From the NCBI GenBank assembly GCA_004431415.1, contig QPMI01000260.1, positions 32,759 through 96,758 of the forward strand: a stretch of DNA of 64,000 bases, in the 5' to 3' direction. This stretch comes from Cyanophora paradoxa (taxonomy: Eukaryota; Glaucocystophyceae; Cyanophorales; Cyanophoraceae). Position numbers and translations under genes: made by a program. The notes beneath the pieces are model-generated. The model was given only the letters and a program-made list of their open reading frames with translations. It did not search any database and was not told the origin of the DNA. Of the stretch, positions 20,732 through 31,314 are shown in pieces; the first letter of the stretch is position 1; every line of letters begins with the position of its first letter.

Positions 20732-21618
20732 ATGGAGACCTCGAGCTCCTTCGTCGCAGCCGGAGGGGTCGCGTTCGGCGCGGCGCGTCTTTCCCGCGCT
20801 GTCCCAGCCGCGGGCCGCACTATCGCGAACCGCATCGTCTCAGGCGCGCGGACCGTCTCAGCGCCGGCGGCCGTGAAAAGCGCGGCTCTCTCGCAACCTC
20901 TGCGCGGCTCGTTCTTCGGAGGAGTTGAGCCGGCGCGCCGGTGGCTCGTTCCTAAACCGACCGCCGCCTCTTCCAGGTGCTGGTTCTCTTCCCCACGTGC
21001 CGCCGCGACCAGTGACCCCCTTGCAGGCGCTTCTTCATCGTTTCTCAAGCGCCTGCTGGCGCTTCGACTGCTCCCTCGCCAACCGGTGCGCTTGCACGTG
21101 CTCCTTGTGTGCTCTCCCTTCTTTTTAAGAATCTGACGGCCATTTCAGATGCACCGGCAATCGGCACGCGGAAGCACGGCTTCAAGCTTGAGCGTGCGGA
21201 GTATATCAAGGAGCTCGACACGCAAGCGCTCGTGTGGGTTCATGAGAAGACCGGCGCGGAACTCCTCAGGTCCGCCCCCTACCTCTGCCCAGCGGTCCGC
21301 GGCTCACGCGGGCGGGCAGCCTGATCAACAACGACGAGAACAAGGTCCCGCGTGTGCTTTGATTTCACGTTACAAGTCTAACTTCGATTCCATGTTAATC
21401 AAGGTCTTCGGCGCCGTCTTCCGAACTCCCCCCAAGGACAGCACTGGCGTGCCCCACATCCTCGAGCACAGCGTTCTCTGCGGGTCAAGGAAGTACCCCA
21501 CGAAGGTGAATATTATAAGCCCGTAAACGCTCAGGCATCGGACTCAACGATCTGTGTGCAGGAGCCGTTCGTCGAGCTTCTCAAGGGCTCCCTCCAGGTG
21601 CCTGAGCTTTCCCGCCGG

Positions 21619-21654
<36 letters not shown>

Positions 21655-24600
21655 ACACACACACCACCACCACCACCACCACCCACCACCCCAACCCCCA
21701 CCCTTTCCTTCTCGTCGACATGATCATACTCGTCCCTCGCTAACTCTCCCTGACCCTGGGGCAGACATTCCTCAACGCCTTCACTTTTCCAGACAAAACA
21801 TGCTACCCCGTCGCTTCATGCAACACGCAGGTGCGGTGGGCTGTATTCGGTTGGGGGGATTCATACGACTAGGGGAATTTATCCGGGCGTGTGACAACTC
21901 GTGTGCTAATGCACTTCGGCAGGACTTCCGCAACTTGGTGCGTCACGGCGTGTTCACTGTCGCCCTCCGCCTGTTAGAGCCTTATCCGCCCCCCGCAAGG
22001 TCGACGTCTACCTCGATGCGGTCTTCTTCCCCAACTGCGTGAAGGACCCCCTCGTGCTCAAACAGGAGGGTGCGCGCGCCGGTCGGCCCCGCGGGGCGCG
22101 CGCCGAGGCGGCTGCAGGGTGGCACTTGGAGGCGGAGTCTGAGGAGGCGCCGCTGACCTACAAGGGGGTCGTCTTCAACGAGATGAAGGGCGTCTACTCC
22201 AGCCCGGACTCGGTCCTCTCCTCCGAGTCCATGGTCCGCCCCGCCTCGCCCCGCCCCCCGCCGCCCCTCTCAGCCGGCCCCGCAGCGCCGCCTCTTCCCC
22301 GACACCACGTACGGTCCGCGGCCGACGCACCCATAGCCGCCGCCTCGCCTCCGGTTCCGCCGCCGACCGGACGTACAGGGGTCGAGTCTGGCGGCGACCC
22401 GCGCTCGACGTCGGCGTCCAACATCTGCGACCTGTGCGCCGGGGCGGGGCGGGGCGGGGCGGGGCGGGGCGGGGCGGGGTGGGGCGGGGGGCGGGGAGGG
22501 GGCTGACGGGGCGCAGGACCTTCGAGCAGTTCAAGGCGTTCCACGAGGAGTTCTACCACCCCTCAAACGCTCGGTGACCTCCACCGCCCACTTCTTTTAC
22601 CGCCCCTGACATCCCGCGGTTTCTTCCACACAGCCTCTTCTTCTATGGCGACTTCGACGCCGACGAGCGGCTTACGATTCTGGACGAGTACCTGTCTCAG
22701 TTCGAGCGGATCGCGCCGAGCAGCGAGATCGGCCTGCAGGCCAAGTGGTCGGCCCCGCGCCGCGTCGAGGAACTCTACGACGCCGGCGACAACGCCGCCG
22801 CCGCCAAGGCCTTCGTGACGATGTGCGGCCCGCGCCCCGCGCCCCCGCGCCCCGCGCCGAGGCGGCCACAGGCAGTGGCTGCTCCCCGAGGTGACCGACT
22901 TCAAGCTCGGCCTCGCGCTCGAGGTGCGGCGGGGCGCCCCGGGGCGGGGGCGCGGCGATGCGACGGGCGGGGGCAGATCCTCGCCGACGTGCTCCTGGGC
23001 ACGCCGGCCTCGCCGCTGCGCAAGGCCCTCATCGACTCGGGCCTCGGCGAGGACGTCACCAGCGTGCGGGCCCCCCCTCTCTTCTCTTCCTCTCCCCCGG
23101 GGGGCCCTCCGCGACGCGGACCGGGGCGCAGGGCGGGCTGGAGAGCGAGCTGCGGCAGATGTACTTCTCCACAGGCCTCAAGGGCGTCAAGCCCGAGGAC
23201 ATCCCAGTGCGGCCGCCCGCCCCCACACCCCCGCCCCGTGCGAGGCGCCGCGCAGCGCGTGGAGGAGCTCATCCTGGAGACGCTCAAGTCGCTCGCGGCG
23301 CGCGGGCTGGACCCCGCCGACGTGCAGGCCTCGCTGAACACCACCGAGTTCCAGCTGCGGGAGAACAACACGGGCTCCTTCCCCCGCGGCCTCTCGCTGC
23401 TGCTGCGCTCCCTCTCCACGTGGCTCTACGGCGGCGACTGCCTCGCGCCTCTGAAGTACGAGGAGCCTCTCGCGTGGCTGAAGGAGCGGATTGCCGGGGG
23501 GCGCTTCTTCGAGGGCCTCATCGAGGAGCACCTGCTCAAGAACCCGCACCGCCTCGCCTTCGTCCTCAAGCCCGACTCCACCATCGGCGCCAAGGAGGAG
23601 GCCCGCCCGCCCCGCCCCGGCCCCGGCCCTGCGCCCCGCCCCCGCGACGCCCACACGCAGGAGGCCGAGCGGCGGCGCCTCGAGAAGGCGAAGGAGGCGC
23701 TCGGGGCGGAGGGCATGCGGCGGACCGTCCAGGAGACCGAGGAGCTGCGCAAGAAGCAGGACACGCCCGACACAGAGGAGGCGCTAGCAAGTTCGTGCTC
23801 GTTGCATTCATTTAGCCTCAAGGCCCAGCGAATATCCCCCGCCTCGCCAACATCTATGCCCACGCAGGCATACCTATGCTGGGGCTGAAGGATTTGGATC
23901 CGAAGGTGCCCCGCCGCGCATCTTGCAGCCAGGGCCGGCGCCGAGGGGGACGCAGATCAAGAGCATCCCGACGCGGAAGCTGACGAGCTCCGGGGTGACC
24001 GTGCTGCAGGTGGGTGGAGGGTGAGGGGGCTCGGGTGGGGCGGGGCGTGAGGGGGCCTCCTGGCGGGGCGCAGCACGACCTCTTCACGAACGACATTCTG
24101 TACCTGGTACGTACGCGGGTCGGACCTACTGCCGAGCTCGCATACCCCCCCCCCCGGTAATACTAACTCTAGAGCTCCAGGCCCTTGCAGTAATCCAGAA
24201 ATTTAGAGTCCAACGGACACCGCCATGCCCCGTGCAGTAATCCAGTAATCTAGAGTACTCAGTATAGTGTGCTCCGGGGGCCGGTATACGTAAATCCCGC
24301 GCCCGTGCAGTACTCCAGTAATCTAGACCGTCGGACCGCCATGCCCCGTGCAGTAATCCAGTACTCAGTATAGTATGCTCTGCCCCCCGTGCCGCGCCCA
24401 TGCAGTAATCCAGAAATCTAGAGTCTGACGGTCACCGCCAGGACCTCGCCCTCGACATCTCCCGCGTCCCGGCAAGTATTTTAATCACCTCAGCTATTTG
24501 CTGCTATCATGCAATGTTTGCTCAGAAAAAAAAGACATCGTGCTTACTTTTTTACTTTTTTTATAGGCAGCCGACCTCCCCCTCCTCAATGTCTTCTCCC

Positions 24601-26446
24601 GCGCCCTCCTCCAGGCCCGCCCGCCCCGCCCGCCCCGTCGCGCTCCAGGCGCGAGCCCCCCGCAGATGGGCACCTCAAAGGAGAACTTCGTGCAGCTGAG
24701 CCAGCGCATCGGGCAGCGCACCGGCGGGAGTGCGCCGCCGCCGGCCTCGCCCCGCCGGCCCCGGCCCTGACGCCGCTGCAGTCAAGACGTCGACGTTCAC
24801 GTCGGCGGGGAGCATGGGGGGCCCCCCGCAGACGTGGCTGATGGTGCGCGGCAAGGCGATGCGGAGCGAGGCCGGCGAGCTGCTCGACGTGCTGCGCGAG
24901 GTCATCCCTTCGATCGCTCTGTGAACCGACCGGGCCCTCTTGAGCGGTCGGGGCCGGATGCAGGTCCTCACGGATCTCCGGCTGGACGACCCCGCGCGCT
25001 TCAAGCAGATCCTCCTCGAGCAGAAGGCGCCCCGCCCTTGATTCGCCCCTTGACCTTGCCCCCTGAATATTCAAGCGCAGGCCGCCCTCGAAGCGCGCCT
25101 GGTACCCGCTGGCCACACGCTGGCCGGGCAGCGACTTGCGGCCTGCTTCAGCGCGGCGGATTGGGCGGCGGAGCAGCTCGGCGGCATCTCGCAGCTGGCC
25201 TTCCTGCGGTGGGCGGCCCGCCGGCGGGCGGGGCGCGGGGGGCGACGGTGCCGGCAGGGCCCTCTCGGAGAAGGTGGATCGAGAGTGGGGCGACGTGCTG
25301 GCGGCCCTCAAGCGGGTGCAGGCGGCCCTCGTGGACCGCTCCTCCATGATTGGTGCGGGGCGCCCCGGGGGGCTCCGACCGGGCCGGCCCGGCGCGGCGC
25401 GGCCCGACACGGCCCGCAGCGAATGTAACCCTCGACGACGCCGGCTTCGCCCAGTTCGCCCCCCAGGTCCCCAGCCCCCTCCTTCCTCCCCCCGCCCCCC
25501 CGTGACCCTCGCCCAGCTCGACGCGATGCTGGCGTCGCTGCCGGAGGGGGCGCCGCGCGGGGCCGTGTGGACGCCGAGCCTGCTGGCGGGCGGCGAGGGC
25601 TTCTGCATCCCCGCCCAGGTCGGCTACGTCGGCAAGAGCGCCAACCTCTACGACCTCGGCTACCAGCTCGACGGCAGCGCCCTCGCCATCTCCAACTTCT
25701 TGTCCTCTGGCTACCTCTGGCTCGCTCCCCGCCCTGCGCCCCCTCGCCGCCCCTGACGGCGCGCAGGAACGAGGTGCGAGTGCAGGGCGGCGCCTACGGC
25801 GGCTTCTGCCGCTTCGACCCGCGCTCCGGCGTCTTCACCTTCCGTGCGCGGGGCGCGGGGCGCGTGTGCGGCGCTGGGCGCAGTCGAGGCGGGCGCAGTG
25901 AGCTACCGGGACCCGAACCTGCTGCGGACGCTGGGGGCGTACGACGGGGCGGCGGAGCACCTGCGGACGGTGGATCTCTCGGAGCAGGCCCTCACGCAGG
26001 CCGTCCTCGGCACCTTCGGCGACCTCGACGCCTACCAGCTCCCCGACGCCAAGGGCATGTGCGCCCCCAGGGAGCCCGCCAGCCTAGCCGCCCGCCCCCC
26101 GCGCGCGCGGCCCCGTCTCGTACACGCGCGTCCTGACTCACCTACGCGTCGCCGCGAGCACATCAGGACGGCATTCGTTCGCCACGTGGTCGGAGACACG
26201 GACGAGTACCGGCAGCGCATCCGCGACCAGGTCCGCGGGGCCTCCGCCAAGCAGTTCCGCGAGTTCGGGGACGTCATGGCGGAAGTGGCGAAGCAGGGCA
26301 AGGTCCGCCAGCCCCCGCCGCGGCCCCGCCGGCCGGCGGCCGGCCAACCGCGGGGCGCGTAGGTCGTCGTCATCGGGAACAAGGACTCCATCGAGAAGGC
26401 GAACACCGAGAAGGGAGCTCCCTTCCTCAAGCCCATCCAGCTCTAG
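20732..26446 (+). CDS. PREP: Presequence protease PreP/PITRM1 (M16C metallopeptidase)
   Basis: Exon 1 encodes an Ala/Ser/Arg-rich, acid-poor N-terminus ([20 protein letters not shown]...), a likely organelle transit peptide. The enzyme follows: [14 protein letters not shown] and [17 protein letters not shown] (inverted zinc motif HILEH), [40 protein letters not shown], the distal Glu region [61 protein letters not shown] and [15 protein letters not shown] (Arg/Tyr of the C-terminal half), to [16 protein letters not shown] and TAG 26444-26446. PreP degrades freed targeting peptides in mitochondria and plastids. Introns confirmed in frame include 21270-21319, 21345-21403, 21506-21561, 21598-21764, 21831-21922, 21938-21999 and 22434-22516; one exon (21923-21937) is 15 nt. 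A GC-AG intron, GCAAGT donor, spans 24472-24566. All parts of both M16C halves appear present. Confidence 0.97.
21598..21764 (+). repeat. PreP intron with long C homopolymer and CAC repeat
   Basis: This intron contains a run of about 30 C (from about 21625) followed by (CA)n and (CAC)n. The exons on both sides join in frame (GSLQ / TFLNAF). The homopolymer length may not be exact in the assembly. Confidence 0.8.
24107..24441 (+). repeat. 335-nt PreP intron filled with degenerate repeats
   Basis: GT-AG intron between ILYL and [10 protein letters not shown]. It is several times longer than most introns nearby. Inside are about five diverged copies of a unit containing GTGCAGTAATCCAGTAATCTA, at about 24183, 24232, 24305, 24348 and 24400, some with an added CTCAGTATAGTRTGCTC word. 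Confidence 0.8.
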
Positions 26447-26658
26447 ACCTCTTTGCCGCGCGCAGTGCTTCTCTCTTGTATGTTGTACAATTCGACGAGT
26501 TCTGAGAGATATCGATCTAGAAGTTCGGCCATGTACACGTGCAACGTTAACCGTACGCGTACGCGCAGCGCGCGCACTGCAGCTGCGGCACGCGCCGGCT
26601 GAGCGCCTCGTACGCGCGTACGAGGCTGCGGGAACCATTATTAAGTGAACTGATACTA

Positions 26659-26896
26659 GTGCACATTGATAACACTGGCATGCTAGCCGCGGACAACGCA
26701 GGCTAGAAGCGGCGGTGCTAACTACGGGGGCGAGAAGCCGCGGACGACGCAGGCAGGGCCCTCTGAAGGGGGGCGCGCAACTTCCCCCTGGGGGTTCCTA
26801 CAAACTACGATGGGGACGAGGGGGGGCCTGCCGCGGCGGGGCCCGCAGGTCTAGGCGAAGACGGAGGTAGCTAGGCCGAGGGAGGAAGCACCAAGA
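26659..26896. repeat. Dispersed repeat, copy 1
   Basis: 238 bases nearly identical to 28032-28277, from GTGCACATTGATAACACTGG to GGAAGCACCAAGA, in the same orientation. There are only a few indels between the copies. No coding frame or inverted ends were recognised. Confidence 0.9.
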
Positions 26897-27104
26897 ACGG
26901 ACTCCGGTGCCGGGGCACCGGCCGCCGCCGGGGCATGCGCAGCTGCAGCCGGCGCCGGAGAGGGGAGCGGCCCGAGCGGGGCGAGCCGCACGGGCTTCAT
27001 CCTCCGCCCCGCGTCCACGCCGGAGAAGAAGCGCAGGGCGATGTTCTTGCGGAAAGAAGCATATTAGAGGGGCCGCCGGGCCAAGTATCGTGGGAATCGC
27101 TATC

Positions 27105-27318
27105 AGCTATGATTACGATCGTAACTACGGCCCAGAATTACGATCGGACTCTAGGGGCCAAGTACCGCGGGGCCAGGTGAGCTATGATTACGATCGTAAC
27201 TACGGCCCAGAATTACGATCGGACTCTAGGGGCCAAGTACCGCGGGGCCAGGTGAGCTATGATTACGATCGTAACTACGGCCCAGAATTACGATCGGACT
27301 CTAGGGGCCAGTACCGCA
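27105..27318. repeat. 75-bp tandem repeat, three copies
   Basis: Units begin at 27105, 27180 and 27255 with AGCTATGATTACGATCG. Because 75 is a multiple of three, one frame stays open and would encode a 25-residue Tyr/Asp/Arg-rich repeat. The third copy lacks one base. There is no evidence that it is translated. Confidence 0.9.
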
Positions 27319-28031
27319 GCGCGCGGAGGTCGTTGACCTTGTAATTGAACCAATTGTCGATCTATAGCTAGTGTCTCAGCGCGGCGCCTCTCGACATCGC
27401 GTCACGGACGCGCGCCTGCCGCTTGCCGCAGTGCGCTTCTCATCTACGCTCGCCCGGACCTTGGCTCGAGCACATTCTCCTACATTCTTTGCGAACACCA
27501 AGGAGCGCACAGTGGTCGCCTGGAGCTCGGCTCGTGCACGTTGCATCCGCGGCCACACAATGCTCCGTCAGCTCTACGAGTCCTCGTTACGCAAACTCTA
27601 CGCCTGGATCCTCTCGTTGTTCTTCAAGACGGAGCTCGAGAAAATGCTGGGAAAACGACATTGACACAGTGCGCACGTTTGGCGAGCTGTGGCGAATTTA
27701 ATTTTTCCGGGAAGGTCGTGCCACTTCGTCTGGAAGATGTGCGTGAAGACACAAGCTTTGTATTTTTCATGGCGAACAAAAGCACAGATGAGAGCTGGGG
27801 ATGAGCGTGAATTCAGGTAAATTAACTATAAACCTCGAGGGGCGGGGAGAGGGGCGGGGGAGAGGAGGGGCGTACTAGTGCGCCCCAGCCGGTGCCGCTT
27901 CGTTGACGATCTAGACAGTTGTACCCCCCTCAACCCACCAGTCTGGCACCAGACTGGCACCAGTCTGGCACCAGACCGGCAGAATCCGGCACCAGTCACG
28001 CCCACGCGCCACGAGCTTTCTAGATCTCCAT
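27319..28031. other. Gap between repeats with a possible ARL-type GTPase fragment
   Basis: On the plus strand at about 27560-27690, LYAWILSLFFKTELE is followed closely, in another frame, by NAGKTTLTQCA. This recalls the N-terminal helix and P-loop of ARL8-type GTPases with the usual linking residues missing, so it may be a broken fragment; no downstream GTPase motif was found. Around 27940-27990 CAGTCTGGCACCAGACTGG words form inverted and tandem repeats. Confidence 0.3.
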
Positions 28032-28277
28032 GTGCACATTGATAACACTGGCATGCTAGCCGCGGACAACGCAGGCTAGAAGCGGCGGTGCTAACTACGG
28101 GGGCGAGAAGCCGCGGACGACGCAGGCAGGGCCCTCTGAAGGGGGGCGCGCAACTTCCCCCTGGGGGTTCCTACAAACTACGATGGGGACGAGGGGGGGG
28201 GGCCTGCCGCGGCGGGGCCCGCAGGTCTAGGCGAAGACGGAGGAGCTAGGCCGGGCTCGAGGGAGGAAGCACCAAGA
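28032..28277. repeat. Dispersed repeat, copy 2
   Basis: 246-base copy of 26659-26896 in direct orientation, about 1.1 kb further on and about 150 bases upstream of the next gene. Confidence 0.9.
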
Positions 28278-28433
28278 GCGTCGCATAGCGCGGAGCGCGT
28301 CAGCAGTTGCATACAGGCTGCAGACAGAACGCCTACAGCTAGAACGCCGTGGCAGTCGATGCAGCTCCCAGCTGCCTTCATAGGCGTTTCTGCAGGCCCC
28401 AACTTTCTTCGCGGCGCGCTCCCCGCGTGCGCA

Positions 28434-29648
28434 TGCTGATTTCGTGCGCAGGAACGCAAGATCACCAACTAGAGCAGAAGACAAGACAAGACTAGTGCAA
28501 GCTCCCCAGCCGAGCATGCCCTGCACCTGTCCCCGGAGGATGTGCGGTCGCGCCGACAGCTGCTTACGTGCATCGCCTCTGCCACAATCGCCCTTGCAGT
28601 CGGCAGCTGCCAGACAGGTCGTCCGCCCTCACAGGGCGTCGACGCGGCGAAGCTCCTGCCGCGCACCTGGATTACGCATTGAGGTCGAGTAGACCAGCGC
28701 GCTGAGTCGCGAAGATCCTCTGCGCGCGCTGGAGTCGGCTGGAGTCTACCTCACCCCAATCCTCTTCACATCCTCTGCGAGAGCTACACGCTTCCAGGTG
28801 AATGATTTCGCTGTGCCTCTCACCCTCGCTCACCAGAGTTCCCTGCAGAAGTTCCGCTCCGCCATGCGCTCGGCAATCGAGGATCCCCTGTTCCTCGACT
28901 TTCTCAGTGCGTGCCCCGTCGCCTTTGCAGCACCATGCCTGGCCAGCCCGAACGCCGGCGCAGGCTACGTTCAGTACAAGGTGATCGCGGGGCTCGTGAA
29001 GGGGCGCGCGGCGCGCCTCGCCTTCTTGAACGCTGCGGCGAGATCCTTCTCGAGAAGCTGCTTCCCCCCGGCTCCCTCCCCGGCGTCCCCGGTCCGTCCT
29101 CCCCGGCCCCTGCAGCGGACGCGGCCCTTCTAGATCTCCAGGACTCTGAGCGCTCTGCGGCAGATGAGGTGCGTGCGGGCGTGGACGGCATCGTCGACCG
29201 CTTCTCGCGAGCGAACTTCATGCGCAGCTGCACTGTGCGCTCACCCCGCGCCCGGCGTCTCGCCGGCGGGGCGCTCAAGGCTCGCAGCACAGGTGCGGTG
29301 GGGTGCGGAGGGCGAGCTCCCGGACCTGGTGCTCGCGCTGGAGGAGCCGGCGACGCTCTCGGCAGCGAGCGGGCTCGCCGCGAGCGACGGATGGCCCTTC
29401 CACACCTTCCTCGACGCCACCGTCGCCGCCTGCCTGAAGCGCATGGGCTTCCAGGTCTGCTCCGCCCGACCCCCGCGCCCCGACCTCGCCCGACGTGGCG
29501 CCGGTGCGCTTTTGCTTTCACCATTTTTAGTAGTAATTGTAATTTCATAACCACAAGGTGTTTTGCGAGGCGCACGACCTGCCCACAGCCTCTGCCATTC
29601 TCAACTTCTCCATCGAGCCCCGGCCCCCAGCCCCCGCGCTCCGGTAGC
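28434..29648 (+). CDS. Unrecognised gene, possible lumen/organelle-targeted protein
   Basis: Several exon-like open segments in consistent GC-rich codon use: one with SRRQLLTCIASATIALAVGS (a twin Arg followed by a hydrophobic stretch, like a Tat or stop-transfer type targeting signal), then ALESAGVYLTPILF, FAVPLTLAHQSSLQKFRSAM, VQYKVIAGLVKGRAARLAFL, DLVLALEEPATLSAASGL, FLDATVAACLKRMGFQ and VFCEAHDLPTASAILNFSIE before TAG at about 29646. I do not recognise the family. The second half vaguely recalls TRAPP/V4R-type folds, but this is not supported enough to name. Start and exon borders are tentative. It converges with the sugar transporter gene. Confidence 0.5.
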
Positions 29649-29844
29649 GCCCCTCATCGCACCCCGGCGCCCGGACACCAGCCACAGCACCCGCTCGCAC
29701 CCCGCCTCATCGCCCCAGCTTCGCCCCTTACGCTCAGCCCCCCACCCTTCACCCCCCTACCTCGTACCCTCGGCAAGCCGGCAGAGGTGTCGGTCTTTGG
29801 TTTGTAGCATACGTTAGTAATCGGCGGTGCGGGGTGGGCGGGGG

Positions 29845-31167
29845 CTACGCGGCCTTCTTGGGGGGCCGCCCGCGGGGCCGCGGGGCGGCGGGGGTGGGGG
29901 CCTGGGCGACGATGCCCTCCTGGTAGCGGATGCAGGCGTACCAGCTGGAGCCGCCCAGGCAGGTCACGATGCCGACCGCGTTCAGCGGGGAGATGGGGTT
30001 CTGGAAGATGGCGGCGCCGAGGGCGGTTTGGATCATGCCCTTGGCGGTGCCGGCGATGGTGTGCGTAAGGGGGCTGGTGTGCTTGATCTGGAGGAAGGTG
30101 GCGATGTTGATGAGGTAGCCGACGAGGGCGGCGCCCGTCATGTACTGCCAGAAGGTCCGGTCGTACAGGAAGCCGCTCTCCCGCAACACGGTGAAGTCTC
30201 CCATGAAGTACGTGATCGGGCCCAGCAGCACCACCGCGATCGCCGTGTTATAGATCTGCAGCAGGCAGTCGTCGTTCTCCAGCGCCCGCATCGTCCGCTT
30301 CACCCCGTGCCCGTACAGCGCCAGCAACACGCTCGATAACAGGCCCCAGAACACGCCCAGCCACGAGAAGCGCAGCTCGCCCAGCGAGGCGATGAGGTAG
30401 CCCGCGACGACGACGGTGCAGGCCGCCACCACCCGCCGCGACGGGTACTTGCTTTCCAGCAGGCGCAGCAGCACAATCTGGAACACGATGTTCAGGTTCC
30501 GCACGACCTGCTCTCGCGCGTCAGCACCGTGGTGCCCCGTCCACGCCAATGTGAGCGGCACCTGGTAGAAGGAGACCTCCACATACATGAGGCAGAGGTT
30601 GTTGGCGGTGAGCATCGCCACGTACAGCATGCCGAGCGGCAGGCAGGTCTTCACGCGGTCCCAGCGGAGCTCCAGGGGCCGCCCGTACACGCCCGTCGTG
30701 CCCAGCACGGCGATGGCTATGAAAGCAACCACAAGCTGGTACCAGGTGATGAGCAGCGGGCGCTCAAAGCGGATGTTCTCTAGGACCATGATGAACCTGA
30801 AAGCGGGGGGAAGGGGCCGGCTCGCTCAGCTAGGCAACCTGGGTGGCGGGGCGAGCGCGGCGGACTTATTCAAAAAGACGAGCGAGAGGGAGATGAGCAT
30901 GTAGAAGACGACGATCGTTGCGATCTTTGCAACCTTCTGCCGCTTAGCTTCCGCCGCCGTAGCTTCAGCTTGCAGTTGGACCTTCGCTCGGGCTGGGGAA
31001 GCAGCGGACTTTGGGGGCCTGCCGCGCTTCGCCGGGCTAGGGCTCGCCCGACTCGGCGAGACCGACGGTTCGGCTTCGCGTGCGGGCGATGCTGCGGATT
31101 TGCGCGGCCTGCCCCGGCCGCGCCTGGCTGGGCTCGCGCTGTCTTCACGCGTACGCGCTGATTTCAT
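29845..31167 (-). CDS. SLC35C1: GDP-fucose transporter-like protein (SLC35C type) with basic tails
   Basis: Exons 31167-30839 and 30796-29845 join (42-nt GT-AG intron) to 426 residues. About ten hydrophobic helices of the DMT/TPT fold follow a first one, IATIVVFYMLISLSLVFLNK. The block LQIKHTSPLTHTIAGTAKG and the later CLGGSSWYACIRYQE match GDP-fucose transporters, which exchange GDP-fucose for GMP across Golgi or ER membranes. The roughly 75 residues before helix 1 are Lys/Arg/Pro/Ser-rich with two AT-hook-like GRPRK/GRPPK motifs. The C-terminus is PRPRGRPPKKAA, giving another GRPPK and a KKXX di-lysine ER-retrieval ending. The substrate is inferred from family resemblance. It is head to head with SCC2. 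Confidence 0.9.
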
Positions 31168-31314
31168 TCCCGAGCTGCTTGCAGCACTTGCGTCGAGTCC
31201 GACGGAGGCAGCTCACAGTTTTTCTTTGCAGAGACTTTGCAGCCTTTGCAGGTTTTGCTCTCTGTGGGGGTACGCGACCGGCCGGCCTCTGCGGCGTCCG
31301 CGCGGGGCCTCGTG
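31168..31314. promoter_or_regulatory. 147-bp divergent promoter region, transporter / SCC2
   Basis: The two start codons (31167 minus, 31315 plus) are 147 bases apart. The region contains repeated TTTGCAG words near 31220-31250. No TATA box is seen. Confidence 0.5.

Noticed and set aside
27105-27344. Repeat protein encoded by the 75-bp array
   Set aside because: The frame is open only because the unit length is divisible by three; there is no convincing start, codon bias or neighbouring exon.
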